Origin: ZC4RG35 sp041747855
GTDB lineage: Bacteria; Actinomycetota; Acidimicrobiia; Spongiisociales; ZC4RG35
DNA: 39,222 nucleotides
Assembly (NCBI GenBank): GCA_041747855.1
Contig: JBGTEJ010000078.1
Location: forward strand, 1 to 39,222
Direction of reading: 5' to 3'
Part shown: positions 1 through 8,607 of the stretch, one piece after another
Numbering within the stretch: the stretch's first letter is position 1
Layout of the letters: each line of letters starts with the position of its first letter
Translations under genes and position numbers: made by a program
The notes under the pieces: generated by a model
What the model was told of the DNA's origin: nothing
Databases searched by the model: none
The model's input: the letters and a program-made list of their open reading frames with translations, nothing else

Positions 1-54
1 CTGATACTGGCCAGTGTTGTTTAGTGCGTTCCTGTCTAGGTTCCGTGGTATCTG

Positions 55-474
55 GTGGCGGGCAGTATTGGCCTGTGTGTTCTGGTATGGCTACACAAAT
101 GGCTACAGGCCACGCCCTCGAACCCCTTGAACAGTCGAGAGTTGCCGTCCGACTTCTGGGGACGGCGAGCAGGCGACTACAGGTTCCCGGCGTTCAAGGT
201 GCCGTACGCAATTGCCGCCGGGGAAACGGTAAGAATCGAGGTGTCCGAAGACGACATCGAGTGGGCGACTCTCCACGGTGGCGGTTTCAACTCCGACGGC
301 CACTACTTCCTCGGTGAGGGTTTCGGGGCGGTTGAGTACCAGGCATGTGAGGCAACTGACACATTGTTCAACGGCGGGATCATCGCCAGCCGACCTGGTT
401 GCCTGCACCTTCGAGTGATCCACGACGGCGAAGAGCACGATGTACGCATCGGACTCGCTTTGACCTGCGCCTAG
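55..474 (+). CDS. Hypothetical protein, probably N-terminally truncated
   Basis: A 139-residue reading frame starts at a GTG soon after in-frame stops at 22 and 37. Residues 1-20 are only weakly hydrophobic and do not make a convincing signal peptide. The rest looks like real protein, with a conserved-looking C-terminal part containing FNGG, RPGC and a final Cys. That pattern resembles the C-terminal domain of secreted actinobacterial hypothetical proteins (from memory, not searched). Those proteins are normally preceded by a proper signal sequence and a longer N-terminal region. I infer that this copy has lost its front end, either by decay or by recombination next to the repeat at 87-107, which lies inside its first codons. 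Function unknown. Confidence 0.45.
   Translation: MAGSIGLCVLVWLHKWLQATPSNPLNSRELPSDFWGRRAGDYRFPAFKVPYAIAAGETVRIEVSEDDIEWATLHGGGFNSDGHYFLGEGFGAVEYQACEATDTLFNGGIIASRPGCLHLRVIHDGEEHDVRIGLALTCA
87..107 (+). repeat. Tandem pair of the nonamer ATGGCTACA
   Basis: Two direct copies of ATGGCTACA lie at 87-95 and 99-107, repeating every 12 bases. A second tandem pair of the core TGGCTACA lies at 8575-8582 and 8586-8593, near the tRNA at the other end of the accessory region. Closely spaced direct repeats of this kind are typical of arm-type sites of tyrosine integrases, but no integrase gene is visible in the window, so that reading is inference. Confidence 0.4.
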
Positions 475-688
475 AGCCAGGGCGAAAGTGCATCGCCCCC
501 TGATCGACAGGCTCGGAGCACTCCAAAGAACATGTCATACAGAAGGGCATTAGGAACCCTATATAGACATGAGCTTCTCGTCGTCGCTTGAAACTCTGCC
601 AGCCGAACATGTCAGTCCGGACTCAACCAGACTGGCACCGTGGCGAGACGGAAGGGGACGAGCAGGAAAGTGGTACACCGCGGGCGAC

Positions 689-1171
689 ATGAGTGAAGTT
701 GACTTTGAGAGCTTCTTCCGCTCGACGGAACCGAGCATTCGGTATGCCCTGGTGGCAGCCTTCGGGGCGGAACTGGGGCGAGAAGCAGCGGCCGACGCCC
801 TCGCCTATGCATGGGAACACTGGGAACGTGTGGGCCACCTCGACAGCCCTGCTGGCTACATCTACCGCGTAGGACAGAGGCGAGCCCGGATCCTCCGTCG
901 GAGGGCTAAGGCGATCCGCCGGGCGGAAACTGCCCATGGTGCTGAATACCACTATCCAGATCAGCCTCAGCTCGCGTTTGAGCCAGCCTTGGATGGAGCG
1001 CTTGCTCGCTTGACGGTCCGTCAACGCCAAGTCATTCTCCTCATACACGGGACTGGTGCCACAGTCCGCGGCGCAGCGCGACTCCTAGGGATCTCCTCTT
1101 CAACCGCGCAAACCCACCTCGCGAGAGGGACCAAGAAACTTCAACGCATCCTGGGCGCAAGCCAGGAATGA
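689..1171 (+). CDS. ECF-type RNA polymerase sigma factor
   Basis: A 160-residue sigma-70 family protein. It has a region 2-like helical part at residues 5-75, with an aromatic/basic patch and an Arg-rich stretch RRARILRRRAKAIRR, and a region 4 helix-turn-helix at 105-153 (LTVRQRQVILL, then RGAARLLGISSSTAQTHLARG). The layout is that of small extracytoplasmic-function sigma factors. The frame is open from an ATG at 569, but those 40 extra residues look non-coding and the ATG at 689 fits the family start. A GGAACC at 553-558 followed by CGTC at 579-582 resembles an ECF autoregulatory promoter, although the 20-nt spacer is longer than usual. The kelch-like membrane protein begins 25 nt downstream and is probably the same transcript, suggesting a sigma/anti-sigma-like pair. 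The trigger is unknown. Confidence 0.82.
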   Translation: MSEVDFESFFRSTEPSIRYALVAAFGAELGREAAADALAYAWEHWERVGHLDSPAGYIYRVGQRRARILRRRAKAIRRAETAHGAEYHYPDQPQLAFEPALDGALARLTVRQRQVILLIHGTGATVRGAARLLGISSSTAQTHLARGTKKLQRILGASQE

Positions 1172-1196
1172 GCCAGGGCGAAGTAGGGAAAGCATC

Positions 1197-2810
1197 ATGA
1201 GGGACATCGACCAGCGGATAAGGAATCTGATTGACAGGCAGGCTCCGCCGCTTCGTCTCGACGAGCTCGACTACGGACCTAAGGAACCTGCTCGAACACC
1301 CAGGACATGGTTCCGTGTGATAGCAAGCTCCACGCTCGTCGCCGCTATCGGAGCATTCTGGATTCTCACAACCCCTACCTCACCTGACCCAAGTGCCGTG
1401 ACCCCGAGCCTGCCGTCTCCTAGCACCACCATCCCTCCTCCCACGGTCCCCACCACAACCACCGTCACGCCGACTGGCCAGAACCTCACACCGCGGGACA
1501 TTGACCCCACTCTCGCAAAGTCACCAGATTGGATCGAAGTCGCTGCGGCGCCGATCGACATGCGATTCCGACTTGCAGGAGTCGCCGCCTGGACAGGTTC
1601 GGAGATCGTAATCTGGGGCGGCGGCCACAGTTCCTCCGCTGGGCTCTCCGACGGGGCCGCCTACAACCCATTGACCGGCGATTGGCGCCACATGGCAGAC
1701 AGCCCATTCGTGGGAGCGGTACCCAGATACCCAGGATGGGTATGGACCGGTGAAAAGCTTCTCATATGGGTCAACGGCTCGGCTGCAGCATGGGATCCCG
1801 TCACCAACACATGGCAGAATCTGGGCGAAGTTCCTTTGGCTGCTGGATCTTTCCATCGTCGGGCGGTGTGGACCGGGACCGAGGTCATCGACACCGTGGC
1901 CAACATTGCATTCAATCCGTCTAGCCAGAGCTGGAGACCGATCGCCTCGCCCGAGTTGAGCGGCATGCTCGAAGAGCGCTCGCAGGCCGTGTTGGCCCAA
2001 GGGCGGGTCGTTCTCCTGCCCAGCGGTCCGAGCTACGACCCGGCAACGGACCGCTGGGATCCGATCGAAAACTCCGGACTTTCACCCAACTCTGTCGATG
2101 GAGTGTCAACCGGGGGAGTCATTGTCGCCGTCGATTACCTGCTCAACGCCGCCATCTACGACATTGGTGCCGGCCGATGGCTGTCGATAGACGCAGCCCC
2201 TCTCCGGTCCTGGGAGTGTCCTATCGTCGTCCATGAGGTCGGTGACCGCGCAGTTCTCGACTATTGCGGTGAAGGGGCCGTCTACGACCCGGAAGCGGCT
2301 GCATGGGTTTCTTTCGCCCGTCCCGAGCTGGCACAGGAATCGGCTGGGCGGTTCATCGCCATCGGCACCGAGATCTACACCTTCGGCGACCGACTGTGGC
2401 GATTCGTCCCAGACCTGAGTGATCCTTGGAATACGGTCCGGCGGGTTACGGTCGGCGATGTCGTCATCGACCTGCCGGACGGGTGGGTGAGCGAGCCAGC
2501 CGTAAGGGCCCACGAGGTTCTGCGGATGCGCACTGCTTCGGGTGGAGGATGCGTGGTGGCCGAATTCGGGGGTGGGAACAGTGCCGTCGACGCTTTCAAG
2601 AGGACCGGCGGCACTCCTGTCGAGGTCGCGCCTCGGATAGGAGGTCCTCCCTACCACGCGGTCGGCGGGGACGGCGGTCACCCCAGCTTCCCCATAACCC
2701 TGATGTGGATTCCACCCGGCGAACCCCTGACCTTCAACTGCACCACTATCGACGAGGCGAAAACCCTGTTCGCTCACGTCCTCTGGATCTGGGAGCAGTC
2801 CGACGGGTGA
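1197..2810 (+). CDS. Membrane-anchored kelch-like beta-propeller protein, possible anti-sigma partner
   Basis: A 537-residue protein with the topology of a single-pass sensor. It has about 39 cytoplasmic residues, one transmembrane helix at roughly 40-58, a Thr/Pro/Ser stalk at 59-98, and a large outer domain. The outer domain carries repeated kelch-like units (AAWTGSEIVIWGGG, AYNPLTGDW, WTGEKLLIW, AWDPVTNTWQNL), followed from about residue 415 by a separate C-terminal domain that starts VTVGDVVIDLPDGW. The start is supported by an AGGGAAAG ribosome-binding site ending about six bases before the ATG. It directly follows the sigma factor gene, so the short N-terminal tail could bind the sigma factor, but I see no zinc anti-sigma motif (HxxxCxxC). 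The beta-propeller assignment rests on the repeat pattern. Ligand unknown. Confidence 0.75.
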   Translation: MRDIDQRIRNLIDRQAPPLRLDELDYGPKEPARTPRTWFRVIASSTLVAAIGAFWILTTPTSPDPSAVTPSLPSPSTTIPPPTVPTTTTVTPTGQNLTPRDIDPTLAKSPDWIEVAAAPIDMRFRLAGVAAWTGSEIVIWGGGHSSSAGLSDGAAYNPLTGDWRHMADSPFVGAVPRYPGWVWTGEKLLIWVNGSAAAWDPVTNTWQNLGEVPLAAGSFHRRAVWTGTEVIDTVANIAFNPSSQSWRPIASPELSGMLEERSQAVLAQGRVVLLPSGPSYDPATDRWDPIENSGLSPNSVDGVSTGGVIVAVDYLLNAAIYDIGAGRWLSIDAAPLRSWECPIVVHEVGDRAVLDYCGEGAVYDPEAAAWVSFARPELAQESAGRFIAIGTEIYTFGDRLWRFVPDLSDPWNTVRRVTVGDVVIDLPDGWVSEPAVRAHEVLRMRTASGGGCVVAEFGGGNSAVDAFKRTGGTPVEVAPRIGGPPYHAVGGDGGHPSFPITLMWIPPGEPLTFNCTTIDEAKTLFAHVLWIWEQSDG

Positions 2811-2914
2811 CTTCACCTCGGGTCGGTGGATGCGGTCCCAAGACTGGGTCGGTTCGCTTCGGGAACCGCTGACCCTAGAGGAACGATGTATTCGTTTGTA
2901 GAGTCTTTACTGAG

Positions 2915-4099
2915 GTGAAGCACCGGATCTCCTTCTTCTTGGGGGTAGTGATCGTTGGCTGTACTTCTGCGGGCGGTGACACAACCACGATCGCTCTTCC
3001 AGAGCCAACATCGACTTCGACCACCACCATCCCTGCTACTACCACGTCAACCTTGCCGTTGGATAATGAGCCGCTGGATATCGGTCCGTTGGCTCCTAGG
3101 CGTGGCCATTCAGTCGTCTGGACGGGCGAGGAGATGATCGTGTGGGGCGGCGAGGCCGACGAGCTGGGAAGGGAGCTGTTCTCTGACGGCGCTGCCTTCA
3201 ACCCTGAATCCGGCACGTGGAGAATGTTGAGTGAGTCTCCTCTTGACCCGAGGCGTTACCACATGGTGGCATGGACGGGCGGGGAGATGATAGTGGTCGG
3301 CGGTGTTGGAGAGGATAACCGTATTGCCGGTCGGTGGCACAGTGCTGCCTATCGGCCGCAATCGGACACTTGGAGGTTGATCGCTTTTCCGCCTATCAGC
3401 GTCGGTGCACCCTCCGGGACCGAGATGGCAGGTTTCCTAAGTTCGGTTTGGACTGGTGAGGAACTGATCGTCTGGAATGTCTTGCTCGATCTGCTCGCCG
3501 CTTACGACCCCGAAGAAGATCGATGGCACTCACTGCCGGCGACCGGATTGGGCGTTACCAGCGGGGTTCTTCGCTGGAACCGCGAGTCGCTCTATGCCTT
3601 TGCGAGAAAAGTGAACGACTATCCGGCCCCCGACGAGTTATTGGTGATACGACTCGCCGGCAACGAATGGAAACCCCTTCCCCCGGTTGACTTCTCCACC
3701 GACAACTACAGGGTGGGAGTGGTCCCGCACCTGACTGCTTGGGCAGGCGACCGTTTTCTGGCCTGGAGCGATTCGGGTCGTGGCGGGAGAACTATGGCGT
3801 TCGATCCTGTCGCCGGGACATGGAGCGAGACCGACCGCATCCCAAGCCCATCATGCGAAGGCCAGGGGGAACCGATCTCAGCCGAAGGCGTGGTCTTCGC
3901 CTTCGGATGGTGTGGCCCCAACCTCGGCATGCTCGACATCGAAACACAGACCTGGAGTGAAGCCGCAGTCGGTGGATCCCCAACCGCCCGTTACACGGTC
4001 TGGACAGGTCACCAGCTGATCAATTGGGGCGACACCTGCTGTTACGGGAGCGAAGACAAGATCGCCGTCAACGTCTGGATGTTCAGACCCAACGATTAA
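2915..4099 (+). CDS. Kelch-repeat lipoprotein
   Basis: A 394-residue protein starting at GTG. Its short signal sequence ends in a lipobox (I-V-G-C, Cys16), so it should be lipid-anchored on the outer face of the membrane. A Thr-rich linker at residues 22-48 leads into a kelch-like beta-propeller with repeated VVWTGEEMIVWGG, AFNPESGTWRML, MVAWTGGEMIVVGG and AYDPEEDRW blocks. The domain is clearly related to the outer domain of the protein encoded just upstream, so the two are probably paralogues from a duplication, one anchored by a helix and the other by lipid. No catalytic residues are recognisable. A role in binding a carbohydrate or protein ligand for the neighbouring sigma-factor pathway is speculative. 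Confidence 0.75.
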   Translation: MKHRISFFLGVVIVGCTSAGGDTTTIALPEPTSTSTTTIPATTTSTLPLDNEPLDIGPLAPRRGHSVVWTGEEMIVWGGEADELGRELFSDGAAFNPESGTWRMLSESPLDPRRYHMVAWTGGEMIVVGGVGEDNRIAGRWHSAAYRPQSDTWRLIAFPPISVGAPSGTEMAGFLSSVWTGEELIVWNVLLDLLAAYDPEEDRWHSLPATGLGVTSGVLRWNRESLYAFARKVNDYPAPDELLVIRLAGNEWKPLPPVDFSTDNYRVGVVPHLTAWAGDRFLAWSDSGRGGRTMAFDPVAGTWSETDRIPSPSCEGQGEPISAEGVVFAFGWCGPNLGMLDIETQTWSEAAVGGSPTARYTVWTGHQLINWGDTCCYGSEDKIAVNVWMFRPND

Positions 4100-4698
4100 C
4101 GCGGTACCCAGAGAAGTGGAGGATGAACCGGGGAACTCCTGGAGAGGGTTGCGGCGATTCTGGGCCGATCTGGGCGAGCTGGGGCCATTCCTGCAGGTCG
4201 CCAACGAGATATTCGGGACCAGCACCTAAGCGTCCCACCTTCGGAACCCGGGATCAGAGCCACGAGCGCGCACTGAAATCTAAGCCAACCTAGAGGGAAG
4301 TAGTGACCAACATGGACATTCACAGGAGAGTGCTCGCGCCAACTCCAGTTCGACTGATCCAGGTCACGGCACATTCCTTCGAAAGACGACGGCCCGCTTC
4401 ACGCCTTGTTCCTGTCCCTGCCAACTATTGTCGGCCAGTTGGACGAAGTCACAGCGACAGGAGACTTGCGCAGGACATCCGCCGTCGAGAAGGCTCTTGC
4501 AGACTTCCGGTCAGTCGTTCGCGCCACGGAGCGCGCAAACGAGTAGATCTTCGAAAACTTCCGGAGCAAAGTGGTGATTCAGCCCTGAAAGGGCGGTGAC
4601 CTTTTGAGCCGTGTGCGCGCAAATGGCGTACGGCGCCAGCTCCGGCTGGCCCCCCTTTTGGAGCGTTCGAACGACTTTGGCCAAGCTACGAACTCGGA
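4100..4698. other. 599-bp interval without an intact gene
   Basis: No convincing intact gene. The only protein-like signal is the fragment listed at 4358-4546. A small perfect hairpin (GCCAGC, loop TCCG, GCTGGC) lies at about 4634-4649, but neither strand has a T-run after it, so it is at best a weak terminator between the converging flanking genes. The sequence separates the plus-strand kelch genes from the minus-strand helicase unit and looks like decayed or recombined DNA. Confidence 0.5.
4358..4546 (+). pseudogene. Degraded gene fragment (C-terminal remnant)
   Basis: This frame has no start codon of its own at the left end (a stop lies at 4355-4357) and ends at TAG 4544-4546. Its translation is strikingly protein-like: an amphipathic helical stretch reading LPTIVGQLDEVTATGDLR followed by SAVEKALADFRSVVRATE. 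Another frame starting at a GTG/ATG near 4303-4312 (MDIHRRVLAPTPVRLIQVT) could be its former N-terminus, joined by a frameshift. I do not recognise the family. The best reading is a broken gene remnant in an accessory region. Confidence 0.35.
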
Positions 4699-6219
4699 TC
4701 ATTCCAACTTGAAAGAGATGCGGACCGTTCCGAAGGGTGTCTCCACTTCCCTGGTCTGCTCACTCATGACCTCTGCCTGTGACCGGCGGTATTCGACTAC
4801 CTCGTCGATTAGTCGCCCCATATGGGGGATCAGGACTTGGACACACTTCTCAACGATGTCCGCATCCGAATCCCAGTTCCGCAGATCTCCATCCCAACCT
4901 CGACCGGGCAGGCGCAGGATCACGGACTTCTCTGGCTCAGGATCGGAGCCAGCCACCGATGAGATGGCCCCAGCGTTCTCCGCGATCAGGCCCCCTACAG
5001 TTTCAATTCTCGGGATACCAAACAGATTTAGGACGGCCTGTTTCTTGTGCACCACGAGAGCGAAGAACACAGCTGGTAAGCCAGAGTCGGCGAAAGGGGA
5101 CGGCAGCCTTGGACCAACCGGAAGGTGGTACTCCTCGCCATCGCGCCTGTGCTTTGGTATCTCCCAACCTCGATGCTCGAGAGACGGCCACACCGCCTGA
5201 TGTACTCTCCTTCTAGCCTCTCTCTCCGCAGACTTGGCTGCCAATCGTTCGTCAAGGTTGGCCTTCCCCGAAGCCTTCAATTCCGTGGGAACTGGAGCAG
5301 GTTCAGCCGAAGGGCCAGCGTAAACCTCGGGTTTGAGGAGTGTGGTTCTTAGAATCCTGTCTCGCGCCAGGTCCCAGAGCCCAAACTTCAAGTCATAACG
5401 ACTCCGCATGAATGCGAGCGCCGCTTCGAGGTCCGCCGGATCTCGAACCAGACCCTGATCCACCCAGAAAGTGACCCTCAACTCGTGATCAATTACATGC
5501 GGTTCAGCCGCCCTTATCTCTTCTGAGCCTGCGAAGGCCCTAACGAAATCGCGCGATTCGCGAGGATGTGTGATCTCTGCAAGTCCGATTGAGTCATACG
5601 GGTCGCGTGCGGGTCGGTCCGCTGCGTCGGATGCCCACTCAATCACGCTGCGGACCTTGGACTCGACGAGAGGGGTATGGGGCAGCACTATGACCGCTTC
5701 AGGCCAACGGGTGAGAATCTCGTCCAAAGGTCTGAGCCCGATGATGTCTGTGCCGTCAGGGTAGGTGGTATGGAATGCACCCAGGATCACACTTGGTGGT
5801 ACCTCGGCCTTGATGTCGCCAAACCTGAGCATGTACGGCATGATCCGGTAGCGTTCGCTCAGAGCATCGACCTTGATCGCGCTGGAGCCCTGGAAGTGGT
5901 GTCTTGCTGTGAGGTCCGCTGCGTGGTCAAGAAACGAGACGCTCCTGACACGCTTGACTGTTCCATCAGCCATTGGTCGCTTGACAGTCTTGTTCACCCA
6001 GGCGAGAGCCCAGCCGGTTGGGGGACCCTCGGCTAGGATGCGGTCGCTGAGTTCCTTGGCTCGAGTCCAGTACGCTTCGGAGTCACCGATCGTGCTGCGA
6101 AGCGTGAAGTCCCAGTGATCACCCTCAAGTCGTTGTCGGCTATCCAAGGTCACGCCGGAGTCGAGAGTCACGCTGCCGCCGACTAACACAATATTCGGGC
6201 CAACGCTCGACTCACTCAA
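4699..6219 (-). CDS. Large protein of unknown function coupled to the HNH-helicase
   Basis: A 506-residue soluble protein with no signal peptide or membrane segment, and no family that I recognise. It starts at TTG (6219), which overlaps the helicase stop in a TTGA tetranucleotide. An AGGAG lies about 11 bases upstream, so translation is probably coupled. The N-terminal 200 residues contain a region rich in aromatic and basic residues (WALAWVNKTVKRP, RYRIMPYMLRFGD). The middle has DPYDSIGLAEITHPRES and an acidic/aromatic block. The stretch 305-345 is Ala/Glu/Arg-rich and probably a helical linker. The last 160 residues form another globular unit (HRGWEIPKHRR, VFFALVVHKKQAVLNLFG, LIPHMGRLIDEVVEYRR). 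No nuclease or methylase motif is obvious. The coupling argues that it works with the helicase as a complex partner or effector. Confidence 0.75.
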   Translation of the reverse strand: MSESSVGPNIVLVGGSVTLDSGVTLDSRQRLEGDHWDFTLRSTIGDSEAYWTRAKELSDRILAEGPPTGWALAWVNKTVKRPMADGTVKRVRSVSFLDHAADLTARHHFQGSSAIKVDALSERYRIMPYMLRFGDIKAEVPPSVILGAFHTTYPDGTDIIGLRPLDEILTRWPEAVIVLPHTPLVESKVRSVIEWASDAADRPARDPYDSIGLAEITHPRESRDFVRAFAGSEEIRAAEPHVIDHELRVTFWVDQGLVRDPADLEAALAFMRSRYDLKFGLWDLARDRILRTTLLKPEVYAGPSAEPAPVPTELKASGKANLDERLAAKSAEREARRRVHQAVWPSLEHRGWEIPKHRRDGEEYHLPVGPRLPSPFADSGLPAVFFALVVHKKQAVLNLFGIPRIETVGGLIAENAGAISSVAGSDPEPEKSVILRLPGRGWDGDLRNWDSDADIVEKCVQVLIPHMGRLIDEVVEYRRSQAEVMSEQTREVETPFGTVRISFKLE

Positions 6220-7982
6220 CCTTCGCCCAGCTCCTCTTTGAGAGACGCCAGCAGATCGGGGTTTTCGCTTGCTGCGAGTGCCAGGCTGGTCGGGTCTGTG
6301 TTGCGGAGGCTTCTTGCCTCGACATAGCGCTTTGCGAGCCTGAGTAGCTCGGAGTCGGCTACGCGGCCATGTGTGTCTGAAGCTCCACCCTCAACCCCCA
6401 GCGATTCTATGGCTTCAAACTCGCTTTCCCGCCTCTCCGGGTCAATCACCTTGACTCGTCGGGAGTTCTGAGGATCTGAGATTATTGTCATCGGCCTCGG
6501 AAGCAGCTGCGTCTCCGCAGTAATCGAAGAGGCCATGTGAGTCAAGGACGGGTCGGCTGGCAAGTAGACGCGCCCCATGTCATCAACGTTTGACTGGTCG
6601 GTTCGTACCACTCGTCCAACTATCTGCCGAAACGACAGCAGTGTCAACCGGTTTGTCAGGTACACCACGGCACGTAGCCGGCGGATGTCAACCCCTTCGG
6701 AAACCATGTTGACAGCGACGAGCCACGGGTCGTGCCCCTTGCGAAACGAGTCTATGGCATTTGCTGGAGCTGGATCTGTGGGGTCCAACAGCCGCGAACA
6801 GGCCACCACCGGTCGGTCGCCCACGACCGCTTCCGTCATGTAGCTGGCCACCTTGTCGGCATGATCGCAATCCACGCAGACAACGAGACCGGCAGCATCC
6901 GAATCACCCATTCTCCGAAGTGAAAGGAGATACTCGTTGGCTGCCCTGAGCATCAACTCGGCGATCGAGCCGTCCTCGATAATCTCAAGGGCGGTGCGGA
7001 GACGTCTTCGATCACCGAGATCGGAAAGCTCGTCATCGAAGGATACCTGGTGGACGACCCCATCCTCAGTCCGAAATGTTGTCCGACCCTTTGCGTAAAC
7101 GAACTGAACCGGACGACATGCCCCGTCGGCTATGGCGTCGCCGTAGCTGTAGCGGTAGTGAGGCCTGGCTACACCGTGGTCTGTTGGAACGAAAACGATC
7201 TGGTTGAGGTCAGTTCGGAAAGGAGTGCCTGTGAGGCAAAGCAGTGCCGCTGCCGTCCTTGCAAATGACTCCTGGGCGGCTTCGCCCCATCCCGACTCGG
7301 CTCCTGCGTGATGGATCTCATCGAAAATGACCATCGTCCGCTCGCCTGGGTCAGTGGCGTGTGCGAGGTACATGTCAGTTGCGCTCCGGAGACTTTGGTA
7401 AGTGGCGACGACTCCTACCCACTGGGGCCTTATTTGATCTACGGGTCGCCAGGATCGCGGACCCAACAGTGGAAGCGTCGGGGCGAGTCGATCGGCTCTT
7501 GAGGCGGCGGTAAGCCAACCATCGGCGATAGCGAGACTCGGCACGATCACAATCACTCGACTGATGTCGCCGCTCTCGATGAGTCGATAAGCGACCTCCA
7601 GACCGAAGTGCGTCTTTCCCGCTCCGGGACAAGCCTCGATCAGGATCGGTTCATCGAAAATGCGCGGGATCGTCACGCTAATGGCATCTCGCTGCCAATC
7701 GCGAAGCTCGGAGGTGCCTGGACGAAGTCTCTCTGCATCAAAGAATCGGTCAGCGACCTCCTGCGGAGAGGATCCCTTGCGGAGATTGCAGGATCCGCAC
7801 AGTGCCTGACAGTTGGCTAGCTCCGTGACCCCTCCCTTGCTCCACGGATAGATGTGATCTCCATGCATCAAGTCGAACGGAATCGCGCGCTCACATAAGC
7901 GACAAACGAGTCCTTGGCGTTCCCAAACTCTCCGAACGTCCGACCGGGAGAAGCTCCGCCTCGGATCCAGGTTTTGCATCAC
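6216..7982 (-). CDS. HNH nuclease-SF2 helicase fusion (DEAD/ResIII type)
   Basis: A 588-residue fusion. Residues 20-70 form a zinc-type HNH nuclease domain: C27-x2-C30, DHIYPWSKGG with D42/H43, N57, then C62-x2-C65-N66. From residue 94 a superfamily 2 helicase follows, with Q-like LRDWQRDAI, Walker A ACPGAGKT (117-124), DEIH (221-224), TGTPFR (251-256), SEGVDIRRL (428-436) and motif VI QIVGRVVR (453-460). This is the ResIII/COG1061-like helicase layout seen in restriction and phage-defence proteins. The C-terminal 100 residues look like a helical tail. The start is GTG at 7982, or ATG one codon later. It is the first gene of a two-gene unit and overlaps the unknown 506-residue protein by 4 nt. 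The expected activity is ATP-driven translocation on nucleic acid with cleavage; a defence role is inferred. Confidence 0.88.
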   Translation of the reverse strand: MMQNLDPRRSFSRSDVRRVWERQGLVCRLCERAIPFDLMHGDHIYPWSKGGVTELANCQALCGSCNLRKGSSPQEVADRFFDAERLRPGTSELRDWQRDAISVTIPRIFDEPILIEACPGAGKTHFGLEVAYRLIESGDISRVIVIVPSLAIADGWLTAASRADRLAPTLPLLGPRSWRPVDQIRPQWVGVVATYQSLRSATDMYLAHATDPGERTMVIFDEIHHAGAESGWGEAAQESFARTAAALLCLTGTPFRTDLNQIVFVPTDHGVARPHYRYSYGDAIADGACRPVQFVYAKGRTTFRTEDGVVHQVSFDDELSDLGDRRRLRTALEIIEDGSIAELMLRAANEYLLSLRRMGDSDAAGLVVCVDCDHADKVASYMTEAVVGDRPVVACSRLLDPTDPAPANAIDSFRKGHDPWLVAVNMVSEGVDIRRLRAVVYLTNRLTLLSFRQIVGRVVRTDQSNVDDMGRVYLPADPSLTHMASSITAETQLLPRPMTIISDPQNSRRVKVIDPERRESEFEAIESLGVEGGASDTHGRVADSELLRLAKRYVEARSLRNTDPTSLALAASENPDLLASLKEELGEG

Positions 7983-8573
7983 TCTTGACTAATCACAGTC
8001 GTCAAAAGCGTGACGCGCTCATCGGGCAGGCATCGCCCAATCAACCCACCTATCGCAGAGGTCCCACCGCTGAAAGCTCCCATTCCGATCGAGGCTAGGC
8101 GCGAGATAAGCGGATTGGCTGCCTATCGTGTCCTGCGAAAACAGGCGTTTCGAATCCAATTCATGGTTTCTCGATTCCGCCCGGCCCCTGGATGATTTGC
8201 GGCCCCGCGAGCAGAAACAGGAGGGGATACTGTCGCTGCCTTCCTCGCCCGTGTGGAATGCTTGAACAGTTTCCCGGAGGAGTGGTCCGGTCTGGGCCAT
8301 CATGAGCGATCTCAGAGGGTCCTCTAAACCCAAATCGACCTTCGAGGCGGGACCGGAGAGCTGGGATGCCAGATCTGGAGAACAACGATCCCTTGCCACC
8401 TGATACTCGGAACCTGCCAGTAGGAGCTCGGATAGGCGGCGGCTGTCAGTCCTGCCCGCTCAGGGTAGATCCGACCAACGAATCGACAGGAGGCATCCGG
8501 TCTTCGTTAGCGAGCTATCTATGACGAATACAGAGTCGATTGAACGCTCGATGGGAATCCCAAGTCGAGTCGC

Positions 8574-8593
8574 ATGGCTACAGATTGGCTACA
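8574..8593 (+). repeat. Tandem pair of TGGCTACA beside the tRNA end
   Basis: ATGGCTACA at 8574-8582 is followed after three bases by TGGCTACA at 8586-8593. It mirrors the tandem pair at 87-107, with period 11 instead of 12. It lies 64 bases from the end of tRNA-Asn. Single copies of the octamer also occur inside the sigma factor (near 853) and helicase (near 7166) genes, so the octamer alone is not diagnostic; the close pairing is the unusual part. Confidence 0.4.
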
Positions 8594-8607
8594 CCTAGGG
8601 TTCGGAG

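Noticed and set aside
8019..8399. 126-codon minus-strand frame upstream of the helicase
   Set aside because: No motif, poor composition and no convincing ribosome-binding site; kept only as part of the gene-poor interval.
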